Shown: piece by piece, positions 43,837-53,480 of the stretch
Numbering within the stretch: position 1 is the stretch's first letter
Layout of the letters: each line of letters starts with the position of its first letter
Assembly (NCBI GenBank): GCA_049514215.1
Contig: JBEKVI010000019.1
Coordinates: 9,573 to 73,572 of the forward strand
Source of the DNA: BOG-994 sp049514215
GTDB taxonomy: Bacteria > Pseudomonadota > Gammaproteobacteria > Burkholderiales > Burkholderiaceae_D
DNA: 64,000 nt
Direction: 5' to 3'
Translations under genes and position numbers: made by a program
Notes under the pieces: generated by a model
Told to the model about the DNA's origin: nothing
Seen by the model: the letters and a program-made list of their open reading frames with translations, nothing else
The model's database searches: none

Positions 43837-44577
43837 GTGAATACTGAAACTCCACGAACCGCCCGGCGTGTTGCGCGTCCCAAAGGCGGTGCCTCCGCCC
43901 GTCAAATCACCGCCGCCGAACTGCGCGCCACCGAGCGCGAGAAGGTCCGTCTCAGTACCGAACTGCACGATGGCGTGGGGCAGCACCTGACGGGGATTGC
44001 CTTTCTGGCCAAAGCTCTGGCCAACCGCCTGCGGACCCAGGCTGCAGTCGAGGCCGGGGACGCCGAGGAGATCGCGCGCCTGACCAATCAAGCCATCGGG
44101 AATATCCGCGCGCTGGCGCGAGGCCTGCGTCCCGTGGGTCTCGAGGACAATGCGCTAACGGTGGCGCTGTCCCAGCTCGCCCGTGACGTGACCCGGGTCT
44201 ATGGGGTCGAGTGCATGTTTGGAGAGGACGAGCCCGTCACGATCGCGAGCGCGCTGGTGTCCCACCATCTCTATCGAATCGCCCAGGAAGGCGTTCATAA
44301 CGCGGTCAAACATGGCAGTGGTGACCGGATTACGCTCGATCTTGTCAATCGCGGAGACACCATCACGTTAACCGTATCCAACAAGGGCAACCTGCGCGTG
44401 CCAGGCGGCAGCTTGCGCGACAGCCCTGGCATTGGCATCGCGAGCATGCGCCATCGCGCGCTCGTCATCGGAGCGAGGCTTACCCTGGAGAATACCCGCG
44501 CAGACGAAGTACGACTTAAAGTCACGATAGGCTATGATGCAGCACAAACGCTGCGCGAAGAGGGGGAGCGCCAATGA
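43837..44577 (+). CDS. Soluble NarX/UhpB-type histidine kinase lacking a sensor domain
   Basis: 246 residues from GTG 43837 (TTG 43798 is also in frame). After a short basic N-terminus and a helical segment (residues 23-43) comes the HisKA_3 H-box STELHDGVGQHLTGIAF (His44), then the ATPase domain (HHLYRIAQEGVHNAVKHGSG and GIGIASMRHRALVIGARL). No membrane segment and no PAS, GAF or HAMP domain is present, so signal input must come from another protein or be cytosolic. It overlaps its response regulator by ATGA. Confidence 0.9.
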   Translation: MNTETPRTARRVARPKGGASARQITAAELRATEREKVRLSTELHDGVGQHLTGIAFLAKALANRLRTQAAVEAGDAEEIARLTNQAIGNIRALARGLRPVGLEDNALTVALSQLARDVTRVYGVECMFGEDEPVTIASALVSHHLYRIAQEGVHNAVKHGSGDRITLDLVNRGDTITLTVSNKGNLRVPGGSLRDSPGIGIASMRHRALVIGARLTLENTRADEVRLKVTIGYDAAQTLREEGERQ

Positions 44578-45257
44578 CAAATGCCTCATCAACGATTGGC
44601 CCGTTGCCAGAAAAGGCCCGCATCATGATCGTCGATGACCATGTGATCGTGCGCCAGGGCATCGCACAACTGGTCAATCGGGAGCCGGATCTGGATGTCT
44701 GCTGCGAGGCGGGCGACGCCGAGTCGGCTCTGGCTGTGCTGCGCTCGCGTCCAGTGGATCTGGCCATCGTCGACATCTCGCTGCCGGGAACGTCGGGAAT
44801 CGAGCTCGTCAAGCTTTTGCATCAGCAGCAGGCGGATCTTCCCGTGCTCATGATGAGCATGCATGACGAGGCACTGTACTCGGATCGGGCTTTTCGGGCT
44901 GGTGCCCGGGGCTATGTCATGAAGCAGGAGGCGACCGAGAAACTCCTCATGGCGATTCGAAAGATCCTCAATGGCGGGGTCTATGTGAGCGATCGCATGC
45001 AGACCGTCATGGTGCAGCGCTTCCTTAGTAGCGGCATGGATCAGAAGGTCTCGTTCATCGACAATCTGACGGATCGCGAATTCGAGATCCTCAGGATGAT
45101 CGGTCAAGGGCTGAGCGTCTCCGAAATTGCGACCAAGCTCGGCCGCAGCGTGAAAACCGTGGAGGCGCATCGCGCGAATCTGCGCGAGAAACTGGGCCTA
45201 AAGCGCGCCGCCGAGCTGGCCCGGTTCGCCACGCAGTGGGCCGAACGCGGAGACTAG
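44574..45257 (+). CDS. NarL-family response regulator
   Basis: 227 residues: receiver (~15-135) with Asp67 in AIVDISLPGTSG, the lysine in YVMKQEAT, and a LuxR-type DNA-binding domain (NLTDREFEILRMIGQGLSVSEIATKLGRSVKTVEAHRANLREKL). It is translationally coupled to the upstream kinase by an ATGA overlap and convergent with argA. The target genes are not apparent. Confidence 0.93.
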   Translation: MTNASSTIGPLPEKARIMIVDDHVIVRQGIAQLVNREPDLDVCCEAGDAESALAVLRSRPVDLAIVDISLPGTSGIELVKLLHQQQADLPVLMMSMHDEALYSDRAFRAGARGYVMKQEATEKLLMAIRKILNGGVYVSDRMQTVMVQRFLSSGMDQKVSFIDNLTDREFEILRMIGQGLSVSEIATKLGRSVKTVEAHRANLREKLGLKRAAELARFATQWAERGD

Positions 45258-45260
45258 TCC

Positions 45261-46664
45261 CTAAAGGCGCTTGAGCAGGACCTGACTCTTGCGCGACCAG
45301 TTGTACATCCTCTGGCGGTCCTTGGGAAGCTGGTCCACCGTGCCAAGCACGAAACCGCGCTTGAGGAACCAATGCGCGGTCCGGGTCGTGAGGACAAAAA
45401 TCTGATCGAGACCCATGGCCCGCGCGCGAAGCTCAATGCGTTTCATCAGCTTTTCCCCGTCACCCATGCCCTGAGCATCGGGTGAAACGGTGAGACACGC
45501 GAGCTCCCCCATCCGTTCCGTGGGGAAGGCGTAGAGCGCGGCGCAGCCGAAAAGGCGTCCGTCGTGCTCGATGACACTGAAGTACTCTATCTCGCGCTCG
45601 ATACGTCCGCGCCCGCGCTTGACGAGCGTGCCATCGATCTCGAGCGGCTCGATGAGCTTCAGGATCCCGCCGACGTCGTCAATCGTCGCCTCGCGCAACT
45701 CTTCGAGCTCGTCAGCTGCGATCATCGTTCCAACCCCGTCATGGGTGAACACCTCAAGCAGGGCACCACCGTCGATCGAGAACGGGACCAGATGGGCGCG
45801 CGGAACGCCAGCGGCGATGGCACGCAGGGCGTGCTTGAGGTAGGAAGCAGTATCCGGGGAGAGCTTGCCACCGGCCAGATGACGGCTGGCCGAAGGGCTC
45901 GACATTTCGCGAATCAGTTCGTGCTTGTCGTCCACGATGCCTGCGGTCTCGGTCAGGAAGATGAGCTTCTCGGCCCTGAGGGCGGCCGCCACGCTTGAGG
46001 CAACATCTTCCATGTCCAGGTTGAATGCCTCGCCCGTAGGCGAGAAGCCAAGAGGAGAGATCAACACCACCGCCCGCGTGTTCAAGGCGAGTTCGATGAT
46101 CTGGGCCGAGACCTTGCGCACGATGCCGGTGTGCTGGAAATCGACGCCATCGACAACACCGACCGGTCGTGCCGTGATGAAGTTGCCCGACATTACCTTG
46201 ATATCGGCGTTGGCCATCGGGGTATTGGCCAGGCCCTGGGAGAACGCGGCCTCGATATCGAGTCGGATCTCGCCACTGGCTTCCTTGGCGCATTCGAGGG
46301 CGGCGGTATCGGTCACCCGGGTTTGGTTGTAGATCACCGAGTCGATGTGGCGTAGTCGCAACTGCTCTTCGATCTGCGGCCGTGATCCATGGACGACCAC
46401 GACGCGAATGCCCAAGGCCCTGAGCAAGGCCAGATCTTCGCAGATGCGTGTGAGCCGGCCGGCCTGCACAGCCTCTCCGCCGAAGGCGACGACAAAGGTC
46501 TTGCGCTTGAACGCATGGATGTAGGGCGCCACGGCGCGAAACCAGGCGACGAACTGCGCCTGATAAACCGCGTCATCGTCGGACAGGCAGGGTAGATCAA
46601 ACGTCGCCGAGTCTTCGTCCGGACGAATCGGCAGGGGCGAGTCGGTTCCATTCATAACGCGCAT
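45261..46664 (-). CDS. argA: N-acetylglutamate synthase ArgA
   Basis: First step of arginine synthesis (acetyl-CoA plus glutamate). 467 residues; an amino-acid kinase-like domain (FVVAFGGEAVQAG, VVVHGSRPQIEEQL) binds arginine for feedback control, and a C-terminal GNAT acetyltransferase domain (ELACLTVSPDAQGMGDGEKL) is the catalyst. A second ATG at 46655 is equally plausible. The gene is divergent from hrpA, 69 bases apart. Confidence 0.95.
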   Translation of the reverse strand: MRVMNGTDSPLPIRPDEDSATFDLPCLSDDDAVYQAQFVAWFRAVAPYIHAFKRKTFVVAFGGEAVQAGRLTRICEDLALLRALGIRVVVVHGSRPQIEEQLRLRHIDSVIYNQTRVTDTAALECAKEASGEIRLDIEAAFSQGLANTPMANADIKVMSGNFITARPVGVVDGVDFQHTGIVRKVSAQIIELALNTRAVVLISPLGFSPTGEAFNLDMEDVASSVAAALRAEKLIFLTETAGIVDDKHELIREMSSPSASRHLAGGKLSPDTASYLKHALRAIAAGVPRAHLVPFSIDGGALLEVFTHDGVGTMIAADELEELREATIDDVGGILKLIEPLEIDGTLVKRGRGRIEREIEYFSVIEHDGRLFGCAALYAFPTERMGELACLTVSPDAQGMGDGEKLMKRIELRARAMGLDQIFVLTTRTAHWFLKRGFVLGTVDQLPKDRQRMYNWSRKSQVLLKRL

Positions 46665-46733
46665 TATAATTCTTCAAATCCCAATCGAGGCCTGCGCCGT
46701 CGCATTCCGCAACGGCGATGCGGTCTTTTTCTG

Positions 46734-49700
46734 ATGCAACAGTCCCCAAGCCAAAATCGCTCGCGTCCTGCGGCGGCCGCGCTGCGACCGCCGCGCAAAG
46801 CCCATCCCGGCTTTGCCAACCCGATTCCGCCGCTCACATTTCCCGAAGAGCTTCCGGTCTCGGAGCTTAGAGAAACCATCGCCCGCGCGATCGAGCGCCA
46901 TCAGGTCGTCATTGTTTGCGGGGAGACGGGTTCGGGCAAGACGACGCAGTTGCCCAAGATTTGTCTGGCTCTGGGCCGTGGACTGGGAGCCGGCGGGACC
47001 GGCCTTATCGGCCACACCCAGCCGCGCCGGCTGGCTGCGACCTCAACGGCGCGTCGCATCGCCGACGAATTGGGTTCGCCTCTGGGCGAGCACGTCGGCT
47101 TTAAGATCCGCTTTCACGACCAACTCAGTCGCGGGGCCTCGGTCAAGTTGATGACGGATGGCATTCTGCTCTCCGAGACGCAGAGCGATCCCCTGTTGCG
47201 GGCTTACGACACGCTGATCATCGACGAGGCCCATGAGCGCAGCCTGAACATCGACTTTCTGTTGGGCTATCTGAAGCGCATCCTCCCCGAAAGGCCCGAT
47301 CTGAAAGTGATCGTGACCTCGGCAACGCTCGACGTGGAACGCTTCTCCAAGCACTTTGGCTCCCCCGATGAGGCCGCGCCCGTCATCGAGGTCTCGGGTC
47401 GGCTGTATTCGGTCGAGCATCGTTACCGTCCGATCGACAACGGCGAGAAGGATCGCGACCTGATCGATGCCGTGGTCGACGGGGTGGACGAGGTTTGTTC
47501 CTGCGGACCCGGCGATGTCTTGGTTTTCCTTCCTGGCGAGCGCGAGATCCGTGAGGCGGCCGAGGCGCTGCGCAAACACCATCCGCCCCACACGGAGATC
47601 CTACCGCTGTTCGCGAGGCTCTCGTCAGCCGAGCAGGAGCGCGTGTTCGAACGCTCCAATGCGCGTCGCATCGTCTTGTCGACCAATGTGGCCGAGACCT
47701 CCTTGACCGTGCCCGGAATCCGCTACGTGGTCGACACTGGGCTCGCGCGGGTCAAACGCTACAGCTATCGCAACAAAGTCGAGCAACTCCACATCGAGCC
47801 AATTTCCCAAGCCGCGGCCCGGCAGCGTGCGGGCCGATGCGGACGCGTGGCCGACGGCGTTTGCATTAGGCTGTTCGAGGAAGCGGACTTTCTGTCACGC
47901 CCGGTCTTCTCCGAGCCCGAAATACTGCGCTCCTCGCTTGCTGCTGTGATCCTGCGCATGAAGTCGCTCCATCTTGGAGAGGTCGAAACGTTCCCCTTCG
48001 TTGAGCCCCCCCTCTCGCGGGCCGTCTCCGACGGCTATCAGCTACTCACCGAACTGGGCGCCGCGACCGAGGAGCGCACGCTGACCGACCTGGGTGAAGA
48101 GCTTGCACGCTTGCCGCTGGATCCGCGCGCGGCGCGCATGCTACTGGCCGGTCGCGACGGGGGCTGTTTGACCGAGATGCTCGTGCTTGCCAGTGCCCTT
48201 TCGGTGTCCGATCCCCGGGAGCGACCCCTTGAGCAGCAGGAAGCGGCCGACAGCGCGCATCGCCGATTCGTCGATGAGAAGTCGGAGTTCCTGGCCGACC
48301 TGAAACTTTGGAGGTGGTACGAGGATGCAATCGTGCACAAGAAGTCCAACCGCCAGTTGCGCGAGGCCTGCCGCGAAGCTTTTGTGTCTCAGCTCAGGCT
48401 GCGCGAGTGGAGGGACGTTCACACCCAGCTTATGACCACCGCGACCGAGCGCGGCTGGCGGCTCAATGCTTCGCCGGCGACGTTCGAGCAGATCCATGTG
48501 GCGCTGTTGGCGGGCCTTTTGGGCAACATCGGTCTGAAGTCCGACGAGGATGCCTATTTTCTCGGGCCGCGTGGCATCAAGTTCTATCCCTGGCCGGGCT
48601 CGACCCTGGCGCGCAAGACGCAACGCTGGATCGTCGCTGCCGAACTCGTCGAGACCAGCCGGCTTTTCGCGCGCAAGCTCGCGCGGATCGAGCCGGCGTG
48701 GCTCGAGCGCGTGGGATCCCACCTACTGAAAAAATCCTACAGCGAACCGCATTGGTCCCGACGTTTGGCGCAAGTGACCGCCTACGAGCGCGCGACGCTT
48801 TACGGACTGGTGGTCTACGCGCAGCGCCCGGTTGATTTTGGGCAGCTCAATGCCGAGTTGGCTCGGTCGATCTTCATTCGCGATGGATTGGTGGGCGGAA
48901 TGCGCGGTCAGGCCTATGAGCCAAAGTCCGGCGCCGTGATGCGCATGCTCACGCACAATCGAAACCAGATCGAGCAGATCGAAGAACTCGAGCACAAGGC
49001 GCGCCGGCCCGACGTGCTCGTTGACGACGAGCTCATCGTCGCCTTGTGCGAGAGCGTGGTACCGCAGGACGTTCACGATGGCGCCTCCTTCGAGAAATGG
49101 TATGGGCGTGCGAGCCGGGAGGAGCCGCGACTCCTGTATCTGTCAGCCGAGGATCTGATGCGTCACGAGGCCTCGGGCGTGACGACCGAACTGTTTCCGA
49201 AATCCCTCTCGCAAGGCGGAGTCAGCATGGCGCTTGACTATCACTTCGAGCCCGGTGGGGCGCGCGACGGGGTCACGCTCAGCGTCCCGCTGTATGCCCT
49301 GAACCTTCTCGACGCCGAGCGGATGGACTGGCTGGTCCCGGGGCTGCTCAAGGAAAAGGTACAGGCGCTTTTGAAGTCGCTTCCGCAAAAGCTGCGCCGC
49401 CATTGCGTCCCTCTGCCCGAGTACGCGGACCAGTTCTGCCTGCGCCACCCAAGCATGCCTGAGGGCACATCCCTGATCGATGCGCTGATCGAGGATGTGC
49501 GTGCGAGCGTCGGTCAAGTGGTGCGCGCGTCGGATTTCAAACTTGAGACCGTTCCGCAGCACCTTTCCATGAATTATCGGGTGATCGATCCCGATGGACG
49601 TCAGCTCGCTGCAGGACGTGATCTGGACGTGCTGCGCAAGGAACTTGGTCAGGCCGCCCAGCGCCAGTTCCAGCAGGCATTTCAGGAAGCACGAAGGACC

Positions 49701-50663
49701 GACCCCTTGGGACCCGACTCCTCTGGACCACCGGCTGCGGCGCGCGTCGTGCCGACCGAGGGCTCCTTTGGCACGGCGGATGAGCCTCTCGAGAGCTGGG
49801 ACCCACAGGCGCTTGAGGAGCACCTGACGGCCTGGACATTTGGGCCGTTGACCTCGATGGTCGAAATCCGCCAGGCCGGGGAGACGCTGATCGGCTACCC
49901 GGCGCTCGTCGATCACGAATCCTACTGTTCAATCGAGGTTCTAGACGACCCTGCCAAGGCGCAACGCCTAACCCAGGCGGGGATCCGGCGGCTTTTCGTG
50001 CTCGGTCTTAGGGACACCGTGCGCTATCTCGAGAAGAATCTGCCTAATCTGCAGCAGATGGCGTTGCAATACATGCGCTTTGGCTCCCTGGAAGACCTGC
50101 GCGACCAGATCATCGATCTCGCGGTCGAAAGAGCGTGCATGGCCGAGCCCTTACCCCGCGATGCGCACAGTTTCGAGTTACGCAAGCAGGAGGGCAAAGG
50201 CCGCCTGGTGCTGCTGGGTCAGGAGATCGCAAGGCTGGTCGGACAAATCCTGGCTGAAAACACTGCGATCCAAAAAAAGCTCGTCGGAATCAAAGTCCAT
50301 GCGCAGGCGGCCTCGGATATCGAGGGTCAACTCGCGCGCCTGCTTCCCCCGCGTTTCATTGACGAAACCCCCTACGAGCAGCTGGCTCACTATCCCCGAT
50401 ATCTGCGGGCCATCGCTTCGCGAATCGACAAGTTACGCATCGATCCCAGTCGCGATGCCCGCTGGATGGGTGAGTTCGGACCGCTCTATCAGCGCTGGTT
50501 GCGCGCCGACAGCCAAAGGCGCGGCGCCGAAAATCGGCGCCTTGCCGAGTTTCGCTGGTTGCTCGAGGAACTACGCGTATCGCTATTCGCCCAAGAACTG
50601 CGCACACTCATGCCGGTTTCGATCAAACGTCTGGCGAAGATCTGGGAAACCGGCCAGAACTAG
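46734..50663 (+). CDS. hrpA: ATP-dependent RNA helicase HrpA
   Basis: DEAH-box helicase of 1309 residues, the usual large size. Walker A is GETGSGKTTQ (63-72), followed by TQPRRLAATSTARRIA, DEAH (IIDEAHERSLN), the SAT motif (VTSATLD) and motif VI QRAGRCGRVADG. C-terminal HA2, OB-fold and DUF3418 regions complete it. HrpA is involved in mRNA processing and rescue of stalled ribosomes. Confidence 0.97.
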   Translation: MQQSPSQNRSRPAAAALRPPRKAHPGFANPIPPLTFPEELPVSELRETIARAIERHQVVIVCGETGSGKTTQLPKICLALGRGLGAGGTGLIGHTQPRRLAATSTARRIADELGSPLGEHVGFKIRFHDQLSRGASVKLMTDGILLSETQSDPLLRAYDTLIIDEAHERSLNIDFLLGYLKRILPERPDLKVIVTSATLDVERFSKHFGSPDEAAPVIEVSGRLYSVEHRYRPIDNGEKDRDLIDAVVDGVDEVCSCGPGDVLVFLPGEREIREAAEALRKHHPPHTEILPLFARLSSAEQERVFERSNARRIVLSTNVAETSLTVPGIRYVVDTGLARVKRYSYRNKVEQLHIEPISQAAARQRAGRCGRVADGVCIRLFEEADFLSRPVFSEPEILRSSLAAVILRMKSLHLGEVETFPFVEPPLSRAVSDGYQLLTELGAATEERTLTDLGEELARLPLDPRAARMLLAGRDGGCLTEMLVLASALSVSDPRERPLEQQEAADSAHRRFVDEKSEFLADLKLWRWYEDAIVHKKSNRQLREACREAFVSQLRLREWRDVHTQLMTTATERGWRLNASPATFEQIHVALLAGLLGNIGLKSDEDAYFLGPRGIKFYPWPGSTLARKTQRWIVAAELVETSRLFARKLARIEPAWLERVGSHLLKKSYSEPHWSRRLAQVTAYERATLYGLVVYAQRPVDFGQLNAELARSIFIRDGLVGGMRGQAYEPKSGAVMRMLTHNRNQIEQIEELEHKARRPDVLVDDELIVALCESVVPQDVHDGASFEKWYGRASREEPRLLYLSAEDLMRHEASGVTTELFPKSLSQGGVSMALDYHFEPGGARDGVTLSVPLYALNLLDAERMDWLVPGLLKEKVQALLKSLPQKLRRHCVPLPEYADQFCLRHPSMPEGTSLIDALIEDVRASVGQVVRASDFKLETVPQHLSMNYRVIDPDGRQLAAGRDLDVLRKELGQAAQRQFQQAFQEARRTDPLGPDSSGPPAAARVVPTEGSFGTADEPLESWDPQALEEHLTAWTFGPLTSMVEIRQAGETLIGYPALVDHESYCSIEVLDDPAKAQRLTQAGIRRLFVLGLRDTVRYLEKNLPNLQQMALQYMRFGSLEDLRDQIIDLAVERACMAEPLPRDAHSFELRKQEGKGRLVLLGQEIARLVGQILAENTAIQKKLVGIKVHAQAASDIEGQLARLLPPRFIDETPYEQLAHYPRYLRAIASRIDKLRIDPSRDARWMGEFGPLYQRWLRADSQRRGAENRRLAEFRWLLEELRVSLFAQELRTLMPVSIKRLAKIWETGQN

Positions 50664-50831
50664 AGATCGCCGGGGCTTACAGTACAATCATCAGTCGCAG
50701 CGGGGAGCGTCATCGAGTGCCCCCGCGGACGATCCAACCCCGCTCGCTCTAGTCCCTGCCCGCGCCACTGAAGGCCCACCCCTGATCCACTTGACCCCTG
50801 CTGCAGCTGCCATGCGCCCACTCCCCCTAGC

Positions 50832-51677
50832 ATGAAACTGGTTGCCACCGCGCTGTTTCGCGCCGTTTTGACCCAGTTGCATCCGCGCATGCTGTGGCTC
50901 GCGCTCTGGCCCTTCCTGCTTGCACTCCTGTTCTGGGGGGCGGTTGGATTCTGGTTTCGCGATGAGGCGCTAAGCGCGCTGCACGATGTGATCTTCGGGC
51001 TCGAGCTCACGCGCTGGGTGGAGGCGCTATTCCGATTTTTTGGCCTCGAGGGGTTGGTCTTGTTTCTCGTACCGATCCTCTACGGATTTCTCCTTCTGGC
51101 CTTGACGATTGTCACCGCGTTGTTGGTGATCGGAATTGCGATGATGCCGACCGTGGTGGGCCACGTCGCGTCGCGGCAGTATCCCGGTCTGGTACGTCTG
51201 CATGGCGGCTCTTTTTTTGTTAGTGCCAGCAACGCTGTATTTTCGACGGTGCTCTTTCTGCTCGGCTGGATCATTACCATGCCGCTCTGGCTGATCCTGC
51301 CCTTGGCGGTTCTATTGCCGTGGTTCTGGTGGGCGTGGCTGTCGATGCGCATCTTGCGCTATGACTCGTTGGCCCAGCACGCCAGCGCCGAGGAGCGCAG
51401 GATCCTGTATCACAAGCACCGTATCGGATACTTCGCCATCGGGCTTGCCACCTCGGCCTTGAACTTCGTGCCGCCTTTGTTCTTCCTCGCACCCATTTTT
51501 TCGGGAATCGGCTTTACCCACTACAGTCTTCTTTGCCTGGGGGAGCTGCGCGGCGGGGCTTTCGGAGCTGAACCCGCGCATTCGTCCGGTCCGGCCGTGC
51601 CGCCCACTGACGCGTCGCGAGGTGTTCCTCCGAACCCGCCCCAGGCCGAGCCCGGCCCAGTGCCCCCCGTCGCCTAG
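50832..51677 (+). CDS. EI24 domain integral membrane protein (CysZ-like fold)
   Basis: 281 residues with about six hydrophobic stretches and a proline-rich tail (~245-281). The N-terminal FRAVLTQLHPRMLWLALWPF and the GFLLLALTIVTALLVIGIAMMP core are characteristic of the EI24 group in betaproteobacteria. The EI24 family includes CysZ, a sulfate channel, but this subgroup has no assigned substrate. A molybdopterin-binding-fold gene follows 15 bases later. Confidence 0.8.
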   Translation: MKLVATALFRAVLTQLHPRMLWLALWPFLLALLFWGAVGFWFRDEALSALHDVIFGLELTRWVEALFRFFGLEGLVLFLVPILYGFLLLALTIVTALLVIGIAMMPTVVGHVASRQYPGLVRLHGGSFFVSASNAVFSTVLFLLGWIITMPLWLILPLAVLLPWFWWAWLSMRILRYDSLAQHASAEERRILYHKHRIGYFAIGLATSALNFVPPLFFLAPIFSGIGFTHYSLLCLGELRGGAFGAEPAHSSGPAVPPTDASRGVPPNPPQAEPGPVPPVA

Positions 51678-51692
51678 GAGACTGAGGCCATC

Positions 51693-52487
51693 ATGACGCA
51701 AACGTTTGGATTGTTCATCGTCGGCGACGAGATTCTTTCGGGAAAACGCATCGACAAACACCTTCCCAAAGTGATCGAACTGCTCGCGGCGCGGGGACTG
51801 GCCCTGCGTTGGGCACAGTACCTAGGCGACGATCGGGCCGACATCACTGCGGCCCTAAGGCGCAGTTTCGCAGGCCCAGACGTGGTCCTGTCGACCGGTG
51901 GCATTGGTGCGACACCCGATGATCACACGCGGCAGGCTGCCGCCGCAGCGCTGGGCGTTGAGCTCGAACTACATCCCGAGGCCCAGCGTCTCATTGAAGC
52001 GCGCATTGCAGAGATGAATCAGGGCTCGTTGAGTGCCGCGGAAAACCGCCAGCGCATGAAAATGGGAGAGTTTCCGCGGGGGAGCAGCATCATTCCCAAT
52101 CCCTACAACAAGATCCCGGGATTTTCCATTGGGCGCCATTTCTTTGTGCCGGGGTTCCCCGTGATGGCGTGGCCCATGCTGGAGTGGGTTCTCGAGACGC
52201 ACTTTCGTGACGCCTTTCACTGGCGACCCCAGGCCGAAAGATCGATGCTCGTCTTCGGAAGCGCTGAATCCACATTGACTCCCCTCATGGAACAGATCGA
52301 GATGAGCCATCCGGGCGTGAAGGTCTTCAGCCTGCCTTCCGTCGGCGAGGAGGGCGGGTCGGGCAAGCGTGCACGGCGTCACATCGAGCTCGGGGTCAAG
52401 GGACCCGTCGCCGATCTGTCAGACGCGTACGATGCGCTTCGCGCCGGGGTTCAGGCGCTTGGAGCCGAGTTCGACGAGGACCCTTAG
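51693..52487 (+). CDS. Molybdopterin-binding (MoCF/CinA N-terminal) domain protein
   Basis: 264 residues. FGLFIVGDEILSGKRIDKHLPK and LSTGGIGATPDDHTRQAAA are the marks of the MoaB/MogA/CinA N-terminal fold. There is no CinA C-terminal deamidase domain. Family members bind a nucleotide-like pterin, but the free-standing form has no established reaction. GAGACTGAGG lies upstream of the ATG. It is 15 bases after the EI24 gene. Confidence 0.85.
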   Translation: MTQTFGLFIVGDEILSGKRIDKHLPKVIELLAARGLALRWAQYLGDDRADITAALRRSFAGPDVVLSTGGIGATPDDHTRQAAAAALGVELELHPEAQRLIEARIAEMNQGSLSAAENRQRMKMGEFPRGSSIIPNPYNKIPGFSIGRHFFVPGFPVMAWPMLEWVLETHFRDAFHWRPQAERSMLVFGSAESTLTPLMEQIEMSHPGVKVFSLPSVGEEGGSGKRARRHIELGVKGPVADLSDAYDALRAGVQALGAEFDEDP

Positions 52488-52532
52488 CCGCTCGCCCTGT
52501 CCGTCTTCTGCGTATGGGCCGGTCGTTCTGCC

Positions 52533-53180
52533 TTATTTCGCCGCTTCAGGAAAAGGTAGGGGTTTGCCGGCGGGCACTCCCTCTTCTGCCAACGATAAAA
52601 GCATGGCCACCGTCACATAGGTACCGCTGACGGCGATCAAGTCCACTAGCTGCTTTTCGCCCAAAATCGATTTGGCGCGATTAAAGAGGTCGTCGCTGAT
52701 TTCGTGCTGATCGGACATCTGCATGCACACGTCGTAGACGACCTCCTCGTCGGGTCGCATGCCTTGCGGGCGTACGTTGGCCTTAAGCGCGTCGGCCACC
52801 GAGGCGGGCAGGCCGGCCTTCAACGCCAGGGGGTAGTGGGCATACCACTCGACCTGGGAGGTCCACAGACGCCCCTGGATGAGGATGGCAAACTCGTTCA
52901 GGCGCGTGGGTAAGGAAGTCTCGAACCGCAGGTAGTCCAGAAGCCGCTTAAGCCGCTCGGCCATGACGGGGCTCCGCAGCATGGGATTGTACGGTCCCCC
53001 CAATCCGACGCTCGAAATCTTCATGATTTCCTGGCCGAGGACCTGCGCCTGGGGGTCGAGTTGCTCAAGCGTGATTTGGGGAAAGCGTTTGGGCTTCTCG
53101 GCGGTCTGCCCATGGGCTGAAGGAGGGCAGATGGCGAATCCCAGTAGCGCCGAAAAAAGCGTCAAGCGATTGAAGATCAT
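52533..53180 (-). CDS. Exported carboxymuconolactone decarboxylase-family protein
   Basis: 215 residues from ATG 53180 (GGGAGA upstream). A signal peptide (MIFNRLTLFSALLGFAICPPSAHG) is followed by the CMD domain (RLNEFAILIQGRLWTSQVEWYAHYPLALKAG, then the C-terminal half LGEKQLVDLIAVSGTYVTVAMLLS). It lacks the CxxC of AhpD-type members, so a peroxidase role is unlikely; decarboxylase activity cannot be inferred. The family is usually cytosolic, so the signal peptide is notable. Confidence 0.85.
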   Translation of the reverse strand: MIFNRLTLFSALLGFAICPPSAHGQTAEKPKRFPQITLEQLDPQAQVLGQEIMKISSVGLGGPYNPMLRSPVMAERLKRLLDYLRFETSLPTRLNEFAILIQGRLWTSQVEWYAHYPLALKAGLPASVADALKANVRPQGMRPDEEVVYDVCMQMSDQHEISDDLFNRAKSILGEKQLVDLIAVSGTYVTVAMLLSLAEEGVPAGKPLPFPEAAK

Positions 53181-53423
53181 GGTCACAGTCTCCCGTTCGA
53201 TTCGTTGCGGGTTCCCAGTTCGGGGCGCAACGAGTATCCCGCGTGCGTTCGGCGCCGTCCAGAGTGCACTCGCGAATTTGGCTCGAGGCTGGACTCGACG
53301 GTAAAGGTCCCAAACGCGGGAGCATGGAGACCGGTCAAGCCGGCCCAAAGCTCGCGTCACGGTGCGATTTCACGGTGAAGCTGCTTCTTGGGGAAGCGAA
53401 GGGGATTCGGACCCTAAAACAGA

Positions 53424-53453
53424 AACGCCCAACCGGATCCCCGGTTGGGCGTT
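53424..53453 (-). terminator. Terminator of the phasin gene
   Basis: A perfect 13-base-pair stem (AACGCCCAACCGG and its complement) with a 4-base loop lies 28 bases beyond the phasin stop; on the minus strand it is followed by TCTGTTTTAGG. It is a strong intrinsic terminator. Everything downstream toward 53180 is spacer. Confidence 0.85.
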
Positions 53454-53480
53454 GCTGAGAGTGCCGGTGAAGCTACGTGC

